Assembly: GCA_017880805.1 (NCBI GenBank)
Contig: JADGRP010000015.1
Coordinates: 1-58,754, forward strand
Direction: 5' to 3'
DNA length: 58,754 bases
From: Burkholderiales bacterium
Lineage (GTDB): Bacteria > Pseudomonadota > Gammaproteobacteria > Burkholderiales > Casimicrobiaceae
Below, piece after piece: positions 48,317 to 58,480 of this stretch. How positions within the stretch are numbered: the stretch's first letter is position 1; every line of letters starts with the position of its first letter. Below the pieces are notes generated by a model that made no database searches, had not been told where the DNA came from, and saw only the letters and a program-made list of their open reading frames with translations. The position numbers and the translations under genes were made by a program.

Positions 48317-49387
48317 TTATCCTATTGCCTCCGCGATCGCCTTGCCCAAGGCCACTGTCGTCGCTTTGCCGCCGAGATCAGGCGTGCGCGGCGCGCTTGC
48401 GTCGGCAAGCACCCTTTCGATCGCACCCACGACCGCAGCGGCGGCCGTGGCGTGTCCGAGGTGTTCAAGCATCAGCGCAGCCGACCAGATCTGACCGATG
48501 GGATTGGCGATACCCTTGCCAGCAATGTCCGGCGCCGATCCATGCACCGGCTCGAACGTCGAAGGATAAATGCGCTCGGGATTGATGTTCGCCGCCGGCG
48601 CGATGCCGATCGTGCCGCATACCGCAGGGCCCAGGTCGGAAAGGATATCGCCGAACAGGTTGGAGCCGACCACCACGTCGAACCAATCCGGGTGCTGTAC
48701 AAATTGCGCGGTCAGGATATCGATGTGGAACTGATCGGTCCGAATTCCCGGGTATTGCGCCGACATCGCGCGAAAGCGCTCGTCCCAATACGGCATGGTG
48801 ATGGAGATGCCGTTCGATTTGGTGGCCGAGGTCACGTGTTTCCTGGGACGCGTAGCCCCAAGTTCGAACGCGTACTTGAGAATCCGGTCGACGCCGGTGC
48901 GGGTAAAAATCGTCTGCTGAAACACGGTTTCCCGATCGGTGCCGTCGAAAACGCGTCCACCGACGGACGAGTATTCGCCCTCCGTATTTTCGCGCACGAC
49001 CACGAAGTCGATATCGCCTGGCTTGCGGTTGACGAGCGGCGACGGAATGCCCGGCATCAGACGGCACGGACGCAGGTTGACATACTGGTCGAACCGCCGC
49101 CTCCACTGAATCAGCGAGCCCCAAAGCGAGACGTGATCGGGCACCAGCGCCGGCCAGCCGACGGCGCCGAAAAAAATGGCTTCGTGGCGATGAATCTGCT
49201 CGAACCAGTCTTCCGGCATCATGCGGCCGTGCTTGGCGTAGTAGTCGCAGCTCCATGGGAGCTGGTCCCACTGGAAAGCGATGCCGAACTTTTTTCCAGC
49301 GGCCTCGAGCGCGCGAATGCCCTCGGGGACGACTTCCTTGCCGATGCCGTCGCCGGGGATGACGGCGATGCGATGCGCTTTTGCCAT
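48317..49387 (-). CDS. Tartrate dehydrogenase/decarboxylase-like (isopropylmalate dehydrogenase family)
   Basis: IAVIPGDGIGKEVVPEGI, YVNLRPCRLMPGIPSPLVNRKPGDIDFVVVRENTEGEYSSVGGRVFDG, STFEPVHGSAPDIAGKGIANPIGQIWS. Confidence 0.9.
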   Translation of the reverse strand: MAKAHRIAVIPGDGIGKEVVPEGIRALEAAGKKFGIAFQWDQLPWSCDYYAKHGRMMPEDWFEQIHRHEAIFFGAVGWPALVPDHVSLWGSLIQWRRRFDQYVNLRPCRLMPGIPSPLVNRKPGDIDFVVVRENTEGEYSSVGGRVFDGTDRETVFQQTIFTRTGVDRILKYAFELGATRPRKHVTSATKSNGISITMPYWDERFRAMSAQYPGIRTDQFHIDILTAQFVQHPDWFDVVVGSNLFGDILSDLGPAVCGTIGIAPAANINPERIYPSTFEPVHGSAPDIAGKGIANPIGQIWSAALMLEHLGHATAAAAVVGAIERVLADASAPRTPDLGGKATTVALGKAIAEAIG

Positions 49388-49482
49388 GGAAAATACCGGA
49401 ATAAGTTACCGAAACGATCGATTGCGGCTGCCGCATAGTGTAACTTAACGGGCCGCAAAGTCCGCACACCTGTCGCTGCACG

Positions 49483-49956
49483 ATGCCCTCTGAAATCGCC
49501 TGGCAATGGAGTCTATTCGCCGATCTCACGCCGCACGCTCTGTACGCCGCGCTTCGCGCGCGCAGCGAAGTGTTCGTCGTCGAACAGAACTGCGTGTTTC
49601 TCGACATGGACGACGCGGACCCGGAGGCGTGGCATTTGCTCGGCTGGGCGGAACGCGGCGGCACCCAGGTGCTGGCCGCCTATTTGCGACTGCTGCCACC
49701 GGGATGCAGGTTTACCGAGGCGTCGATCGGCCGCGTCCTCACCACCGCGGTTTTTCGGCGCACTGGCGCCGGGCGCGCGCTGATGCGCGAAGGCGTGCGC
49801 CAATCCACCGCGGTCCATCCAGAGCACGGCATCCGGATCGGGGCGCAGCGCTATCTCGAGAACTTCTACGCCGACTTCGGCTTTCGACCGGCGTCGGACC
49901 CGTACCTCGAGGACGGTATCGAGCACATAGAAATGCTGCGCGCCGCCGCAAGCTGA
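49483..49956 (+). CDS. GNAT acetyltransferase, ElaA-like
   Basis: [36 protein letters not shown]...[20 protein letters not shown]. Confidence 0.9.
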   Translation: MPSEIAWQWSLFADLTPHALYAALRARSEVFVVEQNCVFLDMDDADPEAWHLLGWAERGGTQVLAAYLRLLPPGCRFTEASIGRVLTTAVFRRTGAGRALMREGVRQSTAVHPEHGIRIGAQRYLENFYADFGFRPASDPYLEDGIEHIEMLRAAAS

Positions 49957-50041
49957 TCTACGATGTGCCCGGATGGAGCATCATGGCGGCAGTTCGCGCC
50001 TTTGCGCTATGATGCCGCCCTTCCACCTGGGACATAGCTCG

Positions 50042-51010
50042 ATGAAACAAACCTTTCTCGATTTCGAGCAGCCCATCGGCGATCTGCAGGCCAAGATCGA
50101 CGAGCTGCGCTATGTCCACGAAGACTCCGCGGTCGACATCTCCGACGAGATCAACCGGCTTACCAAGAAGAGCCAGCAACTGACCAAGGAGATCTACAGC
50201 AAGCTCTCCTCCTGGCAGATCGCGCAAGTGGCGCGTCATCCGCAGCGGCCGTATACGCTAGATTACATCGCCGGGATCTTCACCGATTTCCACGAGTTGC
50301 ACGGCGACCGCAGTTACGGAGACGATCAGGCGATCGTCGGCGGCATGGCCAGATTCAACGGTGCGCCTTGCATGGTGCTCGGCCATCAAAAGGGACGCGA
50401 TACCAAGGAAAAAATCCACCGCAACTTCGGCATGCCGCGGCCGGAAGGCTATCGAAAGTCGCTGCGCCTCATGAAGCTCGCCGAAAAATTCGGTCTTCCC
50501 TTGTTCACGATGGTCGACACGCCGGGCGCGTTTCCCGGCATCGGCGCCGAGGAGCGCGGACAGTCCGAGGCCATCGGACGCAATCTCTACGAAATGGCCG
50601 GATTGAAAACGCCCATCATCGTCTCCGTGATCGGCGAAGGCGGTTCAGGCGGAGCGCTTGCCATCGCGATCGGCGACCTGACGCTGATGCTCCAGTACGC
50701 GACATACTCGGTGATTTCGCCGGAGGGATGTGCGTCGATTCTGTGGAAGTCGGCGTCGCACGCCGAGGAAGCCGCCGAAACGCTGGGCATCACCGCGCCG
50801 CGACTGAAGACCCTCGGGCTGATCGACAAAGTCGTCAACGAGCCCCTCGGGGGAGCGCACCGCGATCACGCCGCGATGATGGTGACGCTGAAAAAGGCGC
50901 TGACCGAGGCGCTGCGCCAGTCGCAGGAGCAGCAGCTCGACGTCCTGCTGGAAGCAAGGGAGGACAAGATTCTCGGCTACGGCAAATTCAAGGAACTCAG
51001 CGCCGGCTGA
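50042..51010 (+). CDS. accA: Acetyl-CoA carboxylase carboxyltransferase subunit alpha
   Basis: [55 protein letters not shown]; start inside listed ORF. Confidence 0.98.
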   Translation: MKQTFLDFEQPIGDLQAKIDELRYVHEDSAVDISDEINRLTKKSQQLTKEIYSKLSSWQIAQVARHPQRPYTLDYIAGIFTDFHELHGDRSYGDDQAIVGGMARFNGAPCMVLGHQKGRDTKEKIHRNFGMPRPEGYRKSLRLMKLAEKFGLPLFTMVDTPGAFPGIGAEERGQSEAIGRNLYEMAGLKTPIIVSVIGEGGSGGALAIAIGDLTLMLQYATYSVISPEGCASILWKSASHAEEAAETLGITAPRLKTLGLIDKVVNEPLGGAHRDHAAMMVTLKKALTEALRQSQEQQLDVLLEAREDKILGYGKFKELSAG

Positions 51011-51041
51011 CGACCGGGGCAGTCGCCCTCACCTCCGCCCA

Positions 51042-52469
51042 ATGGCCCAGATGTCCTCACCTCCGCCCCTCTCACGCAGGGAGAGGGGAGATTCCATCGG
51101 CTCCGCCGGCGAATCGGCCGAAGGGAAGGCTCACGAGCCGCTGCCCGATTCTCGCGACGACGCCGTCGTCGAAGTAACCAACGCGGTCGCAGATGCGTTG
51201 GACGCCCACGCTGCTTCGGACGCGCGGGTTGCGGTTGCGATCTCGGGAGGCATCGATTCGATGGTGCTCCTCGACGCGATGGCGCGCGTTGCGGCCGGCC
51301 GTTCACTACAGCTCTCGGCCGTCCACGTTCACCACGGACTGTCCCCGAACGCCGACATGTGGACACGCTTCTGCGCCGAGCAGTGCGCGTCGCGCGCGGT
51401 CCCGCTGACGGTTCATCGGCTGCGGCTGGAGCGCAAGTCCGGTCAAAGCCTCGAAGCGGTGGCGCGGGCCGGACGATACGAGCATTTCATGTCATGCGAC
51501 GTGAACGTGATCGCGCTTGCGCATCACGCCGACGATCAGGCCGAAACCGTGTTGCTGCAGCTTTTGCGTGGCTCCGGCCCGCGAGGATTGTCGGCGATGC
51601 CTTCATTCCGGCGCGGCACGCCCGCCCTGCTGCGGCCCCTGCTGTCGCTCCCGCGCGAAACGCTGGCCGCTTACGCGAAAGCCCGCGGCCTCGACTGGAT
51701 CGAGGATGAAAGCAATAGCGACACGAAGCACCGGCGCAATCTGCTTCGGCGCGAAATCGCGCCACGGCTCGCCGATGGCTTCAAAGGCTTTCCGGCGACG
51801 CTCGTGCGCGCCGCGTCCCATCAAGCCGAAGCGAGTGCTTTGCTCGACGAGCTTGCCGCGCTTGACGCCGAAGGCGCCGTCGACCATGTCGGGCTGGATC
51901 GCGCCCAATTGGCAGGTTTGTCGAACGCGCGCGCCGCGAATCTCCTGCGCTGGTTTCTGCGCCGCGAAGGCTTGCGCCCGCCATCGGACGCACGCCTCGC
52001 GGACGTGCTGCGGCAACTGCGCGGCGCCTCCGCGGACGCGCGCACTCGCATTGCGCACGACGGTGCCGAGATCGGTTGCTATCGCGGGCGGGTGGTCGTG
52101 CACGCTCCCACCACGGCGCCGTTCGCCGTCGTTTGGCACGGCGCGCCCGAAGTTCATCTGCCGGGCGGCATCCTCACCTTCGACCCGGCTTACGGCGAAG
52201 GCATCGCTTCAGCCACGCTGGCACTCGCGCCGGTGACGGTTCGCTCGCGCGAGGGCGGCGAGCGGATCCGGCTCGCAGCGAACCGCCCGCGGCATGCGGT
52301 CAAGAAGCTGTTGCAACGGGCAAGCGTTACGGTGTGGCAGCGCCAAGCCTTGCCGCTGGTCTGGTGCGGCGACGAGCTCGCGGCGATCCCCGGGATCGGC
52401 GTGGACATCGCGTTTCAGGCCGCCGTCGGCGAAAACGCATGGCGCCTGACCTGGCGTCCCGCGACCTGA
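51042..52469 (+). CDS. tilS: tRNA(Ile)-lysidine synthetase TilS (N-terminus uncertain)
   Basis: VAVAISGGIDSMVLLDAMARV PP-loop, VHVHHGLSPNADMW, ALAHHADDQAETVLLQLLRGSGPRGLSAM; follows accA. Confidence 0.93.
   Translation: MAQMSSPPPLSRRERGDSIGSAGESAEGKAHEPLPDSRDDAVVEVTNAVADALDAHAASDARVAVAISGGIDSMVLLDAMARVAAGRSLQLSAVHVHHGLSPNADMWTRFCAEQCASRAVPLTVHRLRLERKSGQSLEAVARAGRYEHFMSCDVNVIALAHHADDQAETVLLQLLRGSGPRGLSAMPSFRRGTPALLRPLLSLPRETLAAYAKARGLDWIEDESNSDTKHRRNLLRREIAPRLADGFKGFPATLVRAASHQAEASALLDELAALDAEGAVDHVGLDRAQLAGLSNARAANLLRWFLRREGLRPPSDARLADVLRQLRGASADARTRIAHDGAEIGCYRGRVVVHAPTTAPFAVVWHGAPEVHLPGGILTFDPAYGEGIASATLALAPVTVRSREGGERIRLAANRPRHAVKKLLQRASVTVWQRQALPLVWCGDELAAIPGIGVDIAFQAAVGENAWRLTWRPAT
51066..51088. 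repeat. Palindromic repeat CCCCTCTC-N7-GAGAGGGG inside the annotated tilS 5' end
   Basis: Perfect 8-bp arms; adjacent direct repeat CCTCACCTCCGCCC; translates as PPLSRRERGDS. Confidence 0.75.
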
Positions 52470-52657
52470 CGACAAATCCGCTACGTCTTTCCCCGCGCTG
52501 CTGCATGCGACGCGCCGACCGTCCGCGAACGGCGGCCCATTCTCGCGCAAACTCACCTACAAAGCGCTGATTGACAAGCGGCCACAACGCGCGGCTAAAT
52601 TGGCCGCATAACTCGAATACGAATTCAATGTATTGTTTGTTCTCATCGGAGGCATCA

Positions 52658-53656
52658 ATGAAGCTCGGATTTTCACTGGCACTCGCCGCCGCGGCGATGC
52701 TCGCTCTCGGCAGCGCATCGGCGCAGCAGCCGATCGTCATCAAATTCAGTCACGTGGTCGCCCTTGATACGCCCAAGGGCAAAGGCGCTGAATATTTCAA
52801 GAAGCTCGCCGAAGAACGCACCAAGGGCCGCGTGAAGGTCGAGGTGTACCCCAACAGCCAGTTGTACAAGGACGGTGAGGAAATGGAAGCGCTGCAACTC
52901 GGGTCGGTGCAGATGCTCGCCCCATCCGTCGCCAAGTTCGGCCCGCTCGGCGTGCGCGAGTTCGAAGTGTTCGATCTGCCTTACATTTTTGCAACATACG
53001 CCGACCTGCACAAGGTCACCGACGGACCCGTCGGAAAATTATTGTTCCAGAAGCTCGAGAGCAAGGGCATTGTTGGATTGGCCTTTTGGGACAACGGTTT
53101 CAAGGATTTCAGCGCGAACAAGGCGCTCAAGCTTCCCGGTGACGCCAAGGGTCTGAAGATGCGGATCCAGTCGTCGAATGTGCTCGAAGCCGAGATCCGC
53201 GCCCTCAATGGATTGCCGCAGAAGATGGCGTTTTCGGAGGTGTATCAGGGACTGCAGACCGGCGTCGTCGACGGGACCGAGAATCCGCCGTCGAACTTCT
53301 ACACCCAGAAGATGCACGAGGTGCAGAAATACCTGACGATGACCGATCATGGAGTCATCGAATACGCTGTGATCGTCAACAAGAAATTCTGGGATGGCCT
53401 CCCCGCCGACATCCGCGCCACGCTCGAAGGCGCGATGAAAGATGCGACCAAGTTCGCCGACGACATCGCCAAGAAAGAGAATGACGACGCGCTCGAGGCG
53501 GTGAAGAAGTCCGGCAAGACGCAGGTCATTGTCCTTTCCGCCGATGAAAAAGCAGCCTGGAAAAAAGCATTGGTCGTCGTTCACCAAGAACAGGAAAGCC
53601 GCATCGGCAAGGACATCATTCAGGCGGTGTACAAGGAAACCGGCTTCAAACCGTAG
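52658..53656 (+). CDS. TRAP transporter solute-binding protein (DctP family)
   Basis: Signal peptide; IKFSHVVALDTPKGKGAEYFKKLAEERTKGRVKVEVYPNSQLYKDGEEMEALQLGSVQM; start at internal MKLGFSL. Confidence 0.96.
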   Translation: MKLGFSLALAAAAMLALGSASAQQPIVIKFSHVVALDTPKGKGAEYFKKLAEERTKGRVKVEVYPNSQLYKDGEEMEALQLGSVQMLAPSVAKFGPLGVREFEVFDLPYIFATYADLHKVTDGPVGKLLFQKLESKGIVGLAFWDNGFKDFSANKALKLPGDAKGLKMRIQSSNVLEAEIRALNGLPQKMAFSEVYQGLQTGVVDGTENPPSNFYTQKMHEVQKYLTMTDHGVIEYAVIVNKKFWDGLPADIRATLEGAMKDATKFADDIAKKENDDALEAVKKSGKTQVIVLSADEKAAWKKALVVVHQEQESRIGKDIIQAVYKETGFKP

Positions 53657-53680
53657 CTTGCACGGGCGGGTATGATCGCA

Positions 53681-53717
53681 ACGCCACTGCCGGCGCCAGG
53701 TCCGGCAGTGGCGTTTT
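53681..53717 (+). terminator. Intercistronic stem-loop between TRAP binding-protein and permease genes
   Basis: ACGCCACTGCCGG-N8-CCGGCAGTGGCGT (13-bp perfect stem) followed by TTTC. Confidence 0.7.
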
Positions 53718-53762
53718 CATGTTCGAAAGCGCTTCGATAGGCGCGCTCTCAGGAGGAGCGGG

Positions 53763-54383
53763 ATGCTCAAGTTTCTTGATCACCTCGAGGAATGGCTGAT
53801 CGCCTCCCTGATAGCGGCGGCGACGATCCTCGTTTTCATCGCCGTGGTGCACCGGTATGCGGCAGGGTTGCCGATCCCGGTGGTGCAGGACTGGCTGCTG
53901 GCGATCAACCTTTCCTGGGCGCAAGAGCTTTGCATCTACATGTTCATCTGGATGGCCAAGTTCGGCGCGGCCTATGGCGTGCGAACGGGGATCCACGTCG
54001 GTGTCGATGTGCTGATCAATCGCCTTCCCGACAGCATGCGCCGCAAGTACGTGCTGTTCGGCCTGCTCTCAGGGGCGCTTTTCACCATTATTGTGGGCAC
54101 GCTGGGCGCAAATTATGTCTGGGTCATCGGCCACACCGATCAGACTTCGCCCGACCTGGAGCTGCCGCTGTGGATTGTCTATCTGTGTATCCCCTTTGGT
54201 TCGTATTTGATGTGTTTTCGGTTCTTGCAGGTGGCCTGGTCATTTTACAAGACCGGTGAGCTGCCGCACCACGATCACGGCTACGTCGAAGGGATCGACG
54301 ACGTCACGCCGATCGACATCATTCCCTACGGACTGAAGGACAACCTGCATCCGGCCGATGCCAAGCCCGGAGGCAAATCATGA
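53763..54383 (+). CDS. TRAP transporter small permease (DctQ)
   Basis: Four-TM protein, EEWLIASLIAAATILVFIAVVHRY...WAQELCIYMFIWMAKFGAAYGVRTGIHVGVDVLI. Confidence 0.95.
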   Translation: MLKFLDHLEEWLIASLIAAATILVFIAVVHRYAAGLPIPVVQDWLLAINLSWAQELCIYMFIWMAKFGAAYGVRTGIHVGVDVLINRLPDSMRRKYVLFGLLSGALFTIIVGTLGANYVWVIGHTDQTSPDLELPLWIVYLCIPFGSYLMCFRFLQVAWSFYKTGELPHHDHGYVEGIDDVTPIDIIPYGLKDNLHPADAKPGGKS

Positions 54384-55753
54384 AAGGCTCCATGCGCCTT
54401 GCCGCGGCCCTTCCCGCGGCGATGGTGGTCCTGCCGATGCTGGGCTTCGCGCTCGGGTTGCACGTACCGACGCCGTTGATCATTTTCCTGCTGCTGTTCG
54501 GGCTGATGCTGACCGGGATGCCGATTTCGATCTCGCTCGGTCTCACCGTGCTCACTTTCCTGTTCACGATGACCACGGTGCCGATTACCTCGGTCGCGCT
54601 GAAGCTGTTCACCGGCATCGAGCGTTTCGAGGTCATGGCGATCCCGTTCTTCATCCTCGCCGGGAATTTCCTGACTCATGGCGGCGTCGCGCGGCGAATG
54701 ATTGCGTTCGCTTCGTCGATGGTCGGCCATTGGCACGGCGGGCTGGCGCTTGCGGGCGTGATGGCGTGCGCCCTGTTTGCCGCCGTGTCGGGTTCCTCGC
54801 CGGCGACGGTGGTCGCCATCGGCTCCATCCTGCTCCCGGCGATGGTCAAGCAAGGCTTCCCGAAGCGGTTCGGCGCCGGAGTGATCACGACCTCGGGTGC
54901 GCTGGGCATTCTCATTCCGCCGTCGATCGTGATGGTGATGTATTCGGTTGCGACCAACACCTCCGTGGGCCAGCTTTTCATGGCCGGTGTCATTCCGGGA
55001 TTGACGCTGGCGACGATGCTCGGCCTCACAACCTGGTGGCGCGCGCGCAAGAACAATTATCCGCGGCTGCCGAAAGCATCGTGGGGCGAGCGCTTCCGCA
55101 CCTTCCGCGAGAGCATCTGGGGACTGCTGCTCATCGTGGTCGTCATCGGCGGCATCTATACCGGCATCTTTACGCCGACCGAGGCCGCCGCGATGAGCGC
55201 CGTATACGCGTTTTTCGTCGCGGTCTTCGTCTACAAGGACCTGACGTTCAAGAAAGTACCGAAGGTGCTGCTCGACTCGGCAAACATGAGCGCGATGCTG
55301 CTCTACATCATCACCAACGCCGTGATGTTCTCGTTCCTGATGACCTCCGAGCAGATTCCGCAGGTCATGGCGCAGTGGATGCTCGACAAAGGTCTTGGCA
55401 CGATTGCCTTCCTGCTGTTCGTCAACGTGCTGCTCCTGCTCGCGGGCAATGTGATGGAGCCATCGTCGATCGTGCTGATCATGGCGCCGCTCCTGTTCCC
55501 GGTGGCAATGAAACTGGGCATCGATCCAGTGCACTTCGGCATCATCATGACCGTCAATATGGAAGTCGGCATGTGCCACCCGCCCGTCGGACTGAATCTG
55601 TACGTCGCGAGCGGCATTACGAAAATGGGTATCACCGAGTTGACCGTCGCTGTCTGGCCGTGGTTGCTGACGATGCTCGTGTTCCTGGTCATCGTGACCT
55701 ACTGGCCCACGCTTTCGATCTGGTTGCCGCGGACGTTGGGCATGATGCGTTAA
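54380..55753 (+). CDS. TRAP transporter large permease (DctM)
   Basis: ATGA overlap with dctQ; AIPFFILAGNFLTHGGVARRMIAFA, AAVSGSSPATVVAIGSILLPAM, GALGILIPPSIVMVMYSVATNTSVGQLFMAGVIPG. Confidence 0.97.
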   Translation: MKGSMRLAAALPAAMVVLPMLGFALGLHVPTPLIIFLLLFGLMLTGMPISISLGLTVLTFLFTMTTVPITSVALKLFTGIERFEVMAIPFFILAGNFLTHGGVARRMIAFASSMVGHWHGGLALAGVMACALFAAVSGSSPATVVAIGSILLPAMVKQGFPKRFGAGVITTSGALGILIPPSIVMVMYSVATNTSVGQLFMAGVIPGLTLATMLGLTTWWRARKNNYPRLPKASWGERFRTFRESIWGLLLIVVVIGGIYTGIFTPTEAAAMSAVYAFFVAVFVYKDLTFKKVPKVLLDSANMSAMLLYIITNAVMFSFLMTSEQIPQVMAQWMLDKGLGTIAFLLFVNVLLLLAGNVMEPSSIVLIMAPLLFPVAMKLGIDPVHFGIIMTVNMEVGMCHPPVGLNLYVASGITKMGITELTVAVWPWLLTMLVFLVIVTYWPTLSIWLPRTLGMMR

Positions 55754-55817
55754 AGAAAATCGCCGGCGGCCCGAAGTGCACGGCGAGACCCAACGGGATC
55801 AAGCGTCTTCTTGTTGA

Positions 55818-55844
55818 GGCGGGCTTCGGCCCGCCTTTGCTTTT
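55818..55844 (+). terminator. Rho-independent terminator after TRAP operon
   Basis: GGCGGGC-TTCG-GCCCGCC then TTTGCTTTT. Confidence 0.85.
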
Positions 55845-55951
55845 GGAGGCCCGCCGCGCGAGGCGTTTTCGACGCTCGCACCCCGCAAATGGCCACTCCG
55901 ATCGTGATATAATCTTGAATTTCCTCGCATTTATTCAGTCGGAGCCCAAGA

Positions 55952-56377
55952 ATGGCGGTAGAACGTACCCTTTCCATCATCAAGCCTGACGCCGTTACCA
56001 AAAACGTCATCGGAGCGATCTATACTCGTTTCGAGAGTGCGGGGCTTAGAATCGTCGCCGCCAGGATGACGCGGCTGTCCCGCGATGACGCGGAAGGCTT
56101 TTATGCGGTTCACCGCGAACGACCCTTTTTCAGCGGCCTGGTCGACTTCATGATCTCGGGCCCGGTGATGATTCAGGTGCTTGAGGGCGAAAATGCCATC
56201 GCCCTGAATCGGGAGCTGATGGGCGCGACGGACCCTAAAAAGGCCGCACCCGGAACGATACGCGCCGATTTCGCAGAATCGATCGACCACAATGCGGTCC
56301 ACGGCTCGGACGCGCTGGCGACCGCGAAGCACGAAATTACTTACTTCTTCCCGGCGCTGAAAACGATCGGCGAGTAA
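55952..56377 (+). CDS. ndk: Nucleoside-diphosphate kinase
   Basis: [48 protein letters not shown]. Confidence 0.98.
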   Translation: MAVERTLSIIKPDAVTKNVIGAIYTRFESAGLRIVAARMTRLSRDDAEGFYAVHRERPFFSGLVDFMISGPVMIQVLEGENAIALNRELMGATDPKKAAPGTIRADFAESIDHNAVHGSDALATAKHEITYFFPALKTIGE

Positions 56378-56425
56378 CGGAAAAGCTATGTTTCTTGGCT
56401 CGATTGCCCCGCTGCCAGCGTACCC

Positions 56426-57670
56426 ATGATCAACCTGCTCGACTTCGATCAATCGGCGATGTCTGCGTTTTTCGTGGAGCGCGGCGACAAGCCGTTTCGC
56501 GCCAGGCAGACGCTGCGGTGGATTCATCACGCGCTTGCCGACCGCGTCGAATCGATGACCGATCTGGCCAAGGCTACGCGCGACGCGCTGATGATCGATG
56601 CCGAAATCCGGGCGCCTTCGGTAGTGCGCGACTCGATCGCCGGCGATGGCACACGCAAGTGGCTGCTCGACGTTGGCAACGGCAATGCCATCGAGGCGGT
56701 GTATATCCCCGAAGGCGACCGCGACGATTGGCGCGGCGCTTCTGAGGCGGATCCCGCCGGTGAGCGAAATAGCAGCATTTCGCAAGCGGTCGCTGGCATC
56801 CCCTCCGCGGGCCGATCCCGCTTCGCGGGTCCCTCGGCCAACGCTGCGGGGCGCTACCGGGGGACGCTGTGCGTCTCCTCGCAAGCCGGCTGCGCGCTCG
56901 ACTGCTCCTTTTGCTCGACCGGCAAGCAGGGCTTCAACCGCAATCTCTCCGTTGCCGAAATCGTCGGCCAGCTCTGGATGGCGAACCGCGCGCTGCTTGC
57001 CAGCGACATTGCCGCTCCATGGGCAAGTCATGGCCGGCACCCGATCACCAACGTGGTCATGATGGGCATGGGCGAACCGTTGGCCAACTACGACAACGTG
57101 GTCACGGCAATGCGGATCATGCTCGACGACAACGCGTACGGCCTTTCACGGCGCCGCGTGACGCTCTCGACCTCCGGGCTCGTACCGGCGCTCGATCGCC
57201 TGCGCGACGATTGTCCGGTCGCTCTCGCGGTCAGCCTGCACGCGCCGAACGACGCATTGCGCGACCAGCTCGTGCCGATCAATCGCAAGTATCCTATTCG
57301 CCTGCTGCTCGCCGCGTGCCTGCGTTACATCGAGCGTGCGCCGCGCGACTTTGTCACGTTCGAGTACGTGATGCTCGATCAGGTCAACGACGCACCCGAG
57401 CAGGCCCGGGAGCTTGCGTCGCTTGTTCGCGACGTACCGTGCAAATTCAATCTGATCCCATTCAATCCGTTCCCGAACACCGAGTACCGGACCAGCTCCC
57501 GCAACCGAATCGTCGCCTTTCAGCGAATACTTCAGGACGCGGGCCTGGTCGCCACGATCCGTAAAACCCGCGGCGAAGATATCGACGCCGCGTGCGGTCA
57601 GCTCGCCGGCCAGGTCCAGGACCGGACCAAGCGGCGCATGCACCGCATTCAACCTGTTGCGAGGACCTGA
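56426..57670 (+). CDS. rlmN: 23S rRNA (adenine2503-C2)-methyltransferase RlmN, with internal insertion
   Basis: [57 protein letters not shown] radical-SAM motif, [16 protein letters not shown]. Confidence 0.97.
   Translation: MINLLDFDQSAMSAFFVERGDKPFRARQTLRWIHHALADRVESMTDLAKATRDALMIDAEIRAPSVVRDSIAGDGTRKWLLDVGNGNAIEAVYIPEGDRDDWRGASEADPAGERNSSISQAVAGIPSAGRSRFAGPSANAAGRYRGTLCVSSQAGCALDCSFCSTGKQGFNRNLSVAEIVGQLWMANRALLASDIAAPWASHGRHPITNVVMMGMGEPLANYDNVVTAMRIMLDDNAYGLSRRRVTLSTSGLVPALDRLRDDCPVALAVSLHAPNDALRDQLVPINRKYPIRLLLAACLRYIERAPRDFVTFEYVMLDQVNDAPEQARELASLVRDVPCKFNLIPFNPFPNTEYRTSSRNRIVAFQRILQDAGLVATIRKTRGEDIDAACGQLAGQVQDRTKRRMHRIQPVART
56723..56857 (+). repeat. 135-bp in-frame palindromic insertion in rlmN
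   Basis: Encodes [45 protein letters not shown] between conserved VYIPEGDR and [12 protein letters not shown]; three hairpins (GGCGG-ATC-CCGCC, GCGAAAT-N6-ATTTCGC, GGCCGATCCCGC-TTC-GCGGGTCCCTCGGCC). Confidence 0.78.
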
Positions 57671-57673
57671 CCC

Positions 57674-58480
57674 ATGCCCAGGAGCAATCGATGCCACGCT
57701 CGCGCTTTAGTCACCCTCGGTGCCTTGGCGTTGCTCGTCGGCTGCAACAGCACCCCGAAAGCGCCCGAGCCGCAACCGCGCCTTACGCCGCCGCCGCAGC
57801 AGCAGGCAAGCCCAGCGGAGCGGGCACGGATGCACACGGATCTGGCCGGGGGTTATTACGAACGCGGGCAGATGGCGATCGCGATCGAGGAGCTCAATCT
57901 GGCGGTGGCTACCGACGCCGGCTATGCGCCAGCCTATAACGTCTACGGGCTGGTGTACGCCATGCTGGGCGACGACCGCAAGGCGGAGCAGAGCTTTCAG
58001 CGCGCGCTCGAGCTCGCGCCCAACGATTCCGACGTGCACCACAACTGGGGCTGGTATTTGTGCCAGCACAAGCGCGAGCGCGAAGCATTGGTGCAGTTCG
58101 AAATCGCGGTAAGCAATTCTTTGTACAGAACACCGGAAATCGCGCTGGTCAATGCCGGGCGTTGTGCGCAGACGATCGGCGACATCCGGGCCGCCGAATC
58201 GTACTTCCGCCGCGCGCTTGCCGCGCAGCCCGGCAATGCGTTGGCGAGCTATGGCGTCGCGTTGATCGCGTACAAGGAGGCTCGATACGAGGAAGCGCGC
58301 AACTGGATGAGGGCGGTGATGCAGACGACCACGCCGCCGCCCGAGGCCATCTATCTCGGGCTCTGTATCGAACGCAAGCTGGGTGACCGGCAAGCGGAGC
58401 TGTCGTACATATCGCAACTGCGCAATCGCTTTCCGGATTCCGACGAAACCAAAGCCATCACAACCGAGGCTTGCGAGTGA
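57674..58480 (+). CDS. pilW: Type IV pilus biogenesis/stability lipoprotein PilW/PilF (TPR)
   Basis: Lipobox LLVGCNS; TPR units YYERGQMAIAIEELNLAVATDAGYAPAYNVYGLVYAMLGDDRKAEQSFQRALELAPNDSDVHHNWGWYLC; between rlmN and rodZ. Confidence 0.93.
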   Translation: MPRSNRCHARALVTLGALALLVGCNSTPKAPEPQPRLTPPPQQQASPAERARMHTDLAGGYYERGQMAIAIEELNLAVATDAGYAPAYNVYGLVYAMLGDDRKAEQSFQRALELAPNDSDVHHNWGWYLCQHKREREALVQFEIAVSNSLYRTPEIALVNAGRCAQTIGDIRAAESYFRRALAAQPGNALASYGVALIAYKEARYEEARNWMRAVMQTTTPPPEAIYLGLCIERKLGDRQAELSYISQLRNRFPDSDETKAITTEACE

